From a bacterium (GTDB taxonomy: Bacteria > Bdellovibrionota > FAC87 > UBA2466), in contig JALHPX010000033.1 in NCBI GenBank assembly GCA_022842225.1, forward strand, positions 1-13,463: a stretch of 13,463 nt of DNA. The letters run 5' to 3'. The position numbers were made by a program, and so were the translations under genes. Under the pieces are notes generated by a model. The model saw only the letters and a program-made list of their open reading frames with translations. It did no database searches and was not told where the DNA came from. The first letter of the stretch is position 1; the number at the start of each line of letters is the position of its first letter. Shown here piece after piece: positions 12,552 through 13,463 of this stretch.

Positions 12552-13463
12552 GGGATTTTGATTTTCACAGTTTGGTCTGTGTGCGGATAGCCGATGTAAC
12601 CAATCGAGAAAGAATATTCGTTGCCGCTCTTAAGGGGCACTGAACCCAATGAGCAAAATTCATGTGAAGTGGCATCGGCGGGCAAAATCCAATCGATAAT
12701 GACCGGTTCAGAAAATTGTGGTGCGGTGGCGACAACTTTACCCGACGAGTCGGTAAGCTTGCAGCCGACTCGCTCTGAGCCATTGAAATTAAATTCAAAG
12801 TGCTTATCGGCCGTCAGATTCTTAAATTTTGTTCGGATATTCCATCCAGTGGCATCGAGAGTAACTACAGGAACAGAGCCTTCGATGGTTCCAACCATAT
12901 CGGCTGAGTTCTCCGGGGCGGCATAAATTATCCGAGGCGCTCCGAGTTCAGAAACAGATAAAGTATCGAGAGCTACCTTCCCACCGGATTGCTCTTTCTC
13001 AATCTGCGAAAGTTCAACCACTCCAAACGGGCGGAGAGGTTTTGTGACATCGTCGCTGATCTGACTGAAGTAGATTTTCGTGCTGTCTTGAGAAAATTTG
13101 GCCCCCTCCAACTTCCCGTCGATCTCAATTATCGAAAGGTCACTGAGTCGGGTGAGCTCGTAGAGAGACGCGGCAAGCCACGGAGTCCCGTTCAGGGGTT
13201 GTAACAGCCACTTGCCATCCGGCGATACCTGCCAGGCATTTGCCGCTGGCAGTACTCGTGTTGAGATCGTTTTAACGTCTGTGCCATCCACATTGAAAAC
13301 GATCAACTCCCAAGCTGGCGAAAGTTTTCCATACGCGATGCCAATTACCCTGTCTTCTGATACCCACTGGAACTGGCTTATGGACCCGCTCAGGATCAAC
13401 ACGGGGGCCCCGGTTTTAAGGTCAAAGTAAAAAGTTTCCGTCGTACCCGTCTTGCCAAACGGA
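12548..13463 (-). CDS. TolB/WD-like beta-propeller protein with C-terminal beta-sandwich (partial, 5' end outside window)
   Basis: The frame is open to the right edge (visible part about 304 residues, beginning PFGKTGTTETFYFDLKTGAP), so the true start lies outside; the GTG at 13402 within the window is not a convincing start. Repeated beta units such as QFQWVSEDRVIGIAYGK, AWQVSPDGKWLLQPLNG, and GAKFSQDSTKIYFSQISDD have the xxSPDGxxLxxx pattern of TolB-like or WD40 propeller blades. The final 110 residues (from about DATGWNIRTKFKN onward) look like a separate beta-sandwich with two cysteines (VGCKL and EFCSL) and end with YSFSIGYIGYPHTDQTVKIK. An exported protein is likely from this composition but no signal peptide is visible. 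Family and function not recognised. Confidence 0.75.
   Translation of the reverse strand, partial: PFGKTGTTETFYFDLKTGAPVLILSGSISQFQWVSEDRVIGIAYGKLSPAWELIVFNVDGTDVKTISTRVLPAANAWQVSPDGKWLLQPLNGTPWLAASLYELTRLSDLSIIEIDGKLEGAKFSQDSTKIYFSQISDDVTKPLRPFGVVELSQIEKEQSGGKVALDTLSVSELGAPRIIYAAPENSADMVGTIEGSVPVVTLDATGWNIRTKFKNLTADKHFEFNFNGSERVGCKLTDSSGKVVATAPQFSEPVIIDWILPADATSHEFCSLGSVPLKSGNEYSFSIGYIGYPHTDQTVKIKIP

Noticed and set aside
1..13463. CRISPR arrays, insertion sequences, phage or integrase genes
   Set aside because: No regularly spaced repeats, transposase or integrase motifs, or terminal inverted repeats were seen on reading the window.

Overview
The window looks like chromosomal DNA of a Gram-negative bacterium. 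It carries Sec signal peptides, a PlsC-type acyltransferase, TetR regulation and a tRNA gene without encoded CCA, and GC content looks near or slightly above 50%. The mix of many secreted proteins, an ABC sugar cassette and several family-less genes would fit a Bdellovibrionota/deltaproteobacteria-like or other environmental lineage. That is only an impression; no marker gene in the window fixes the taxonomy.

Left third (1-5578, all minus strand): a tightly packed starch/maltodextrin operon. In transcription order it encodes a secreted GH14 beta-amylase (5578-3839), a sugar-binding protein (3792-2497), a MalF-like permease (2463-1516), a MalG-like permease (1514-687) and a MalK/UgpC-like ATPase (673 to beyond the left edge). 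Gaps are 1 to 46 bases. The logic is clear: the secreted exo-amylase releases maltose from starch-like glucans, the binding protein captures it, and the CUT1 ABC transporter imports it. The leader (5579-5830) holds a perfect 12-bp palindrome and an inverted repeat whose inner arm abuts the beta-amylase start codon.

Middle (5831-10108): a lysophospholipid acyltransferase-like gene and an upstream secreted beta-propeller-like gene, both minus strand. Divergent from them is a TetR regulator whose start codon lies inside a perfect 20-bp palindrome, the likely operator; a half-site lies on the side of the propeller gene. Convergent to TetR is a two-part glycosyltransferase-like protein: a degenerate GT2-like N-terminus joined to a degenerate DUF2064 domain.

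Right third (10109-13463): an elongator-type tRNA-Met(CAU), a stretch of apparently frameshifted coding sequence, a secreted protein of unknown function with a GTG start, and a tail-anchored protein with a zinc-ribbon/heavy-metal-binding-like CPxC...CPxH motif. A previously easy-to-miss 57-residue secreted Cys-containing peptide follows. It overlaps the stop codon of a truncated TolB-like beta-propeller gene that runs off the right edge. No mobile element, CRISPR array or phage gene was seen.

The most notable system is the self-contained beta-amylase plus maltose ABC importer operon, because GH14 enzymes are uncommon in bacteria and this one carries an unusual four-cysteine insertion near the active site.
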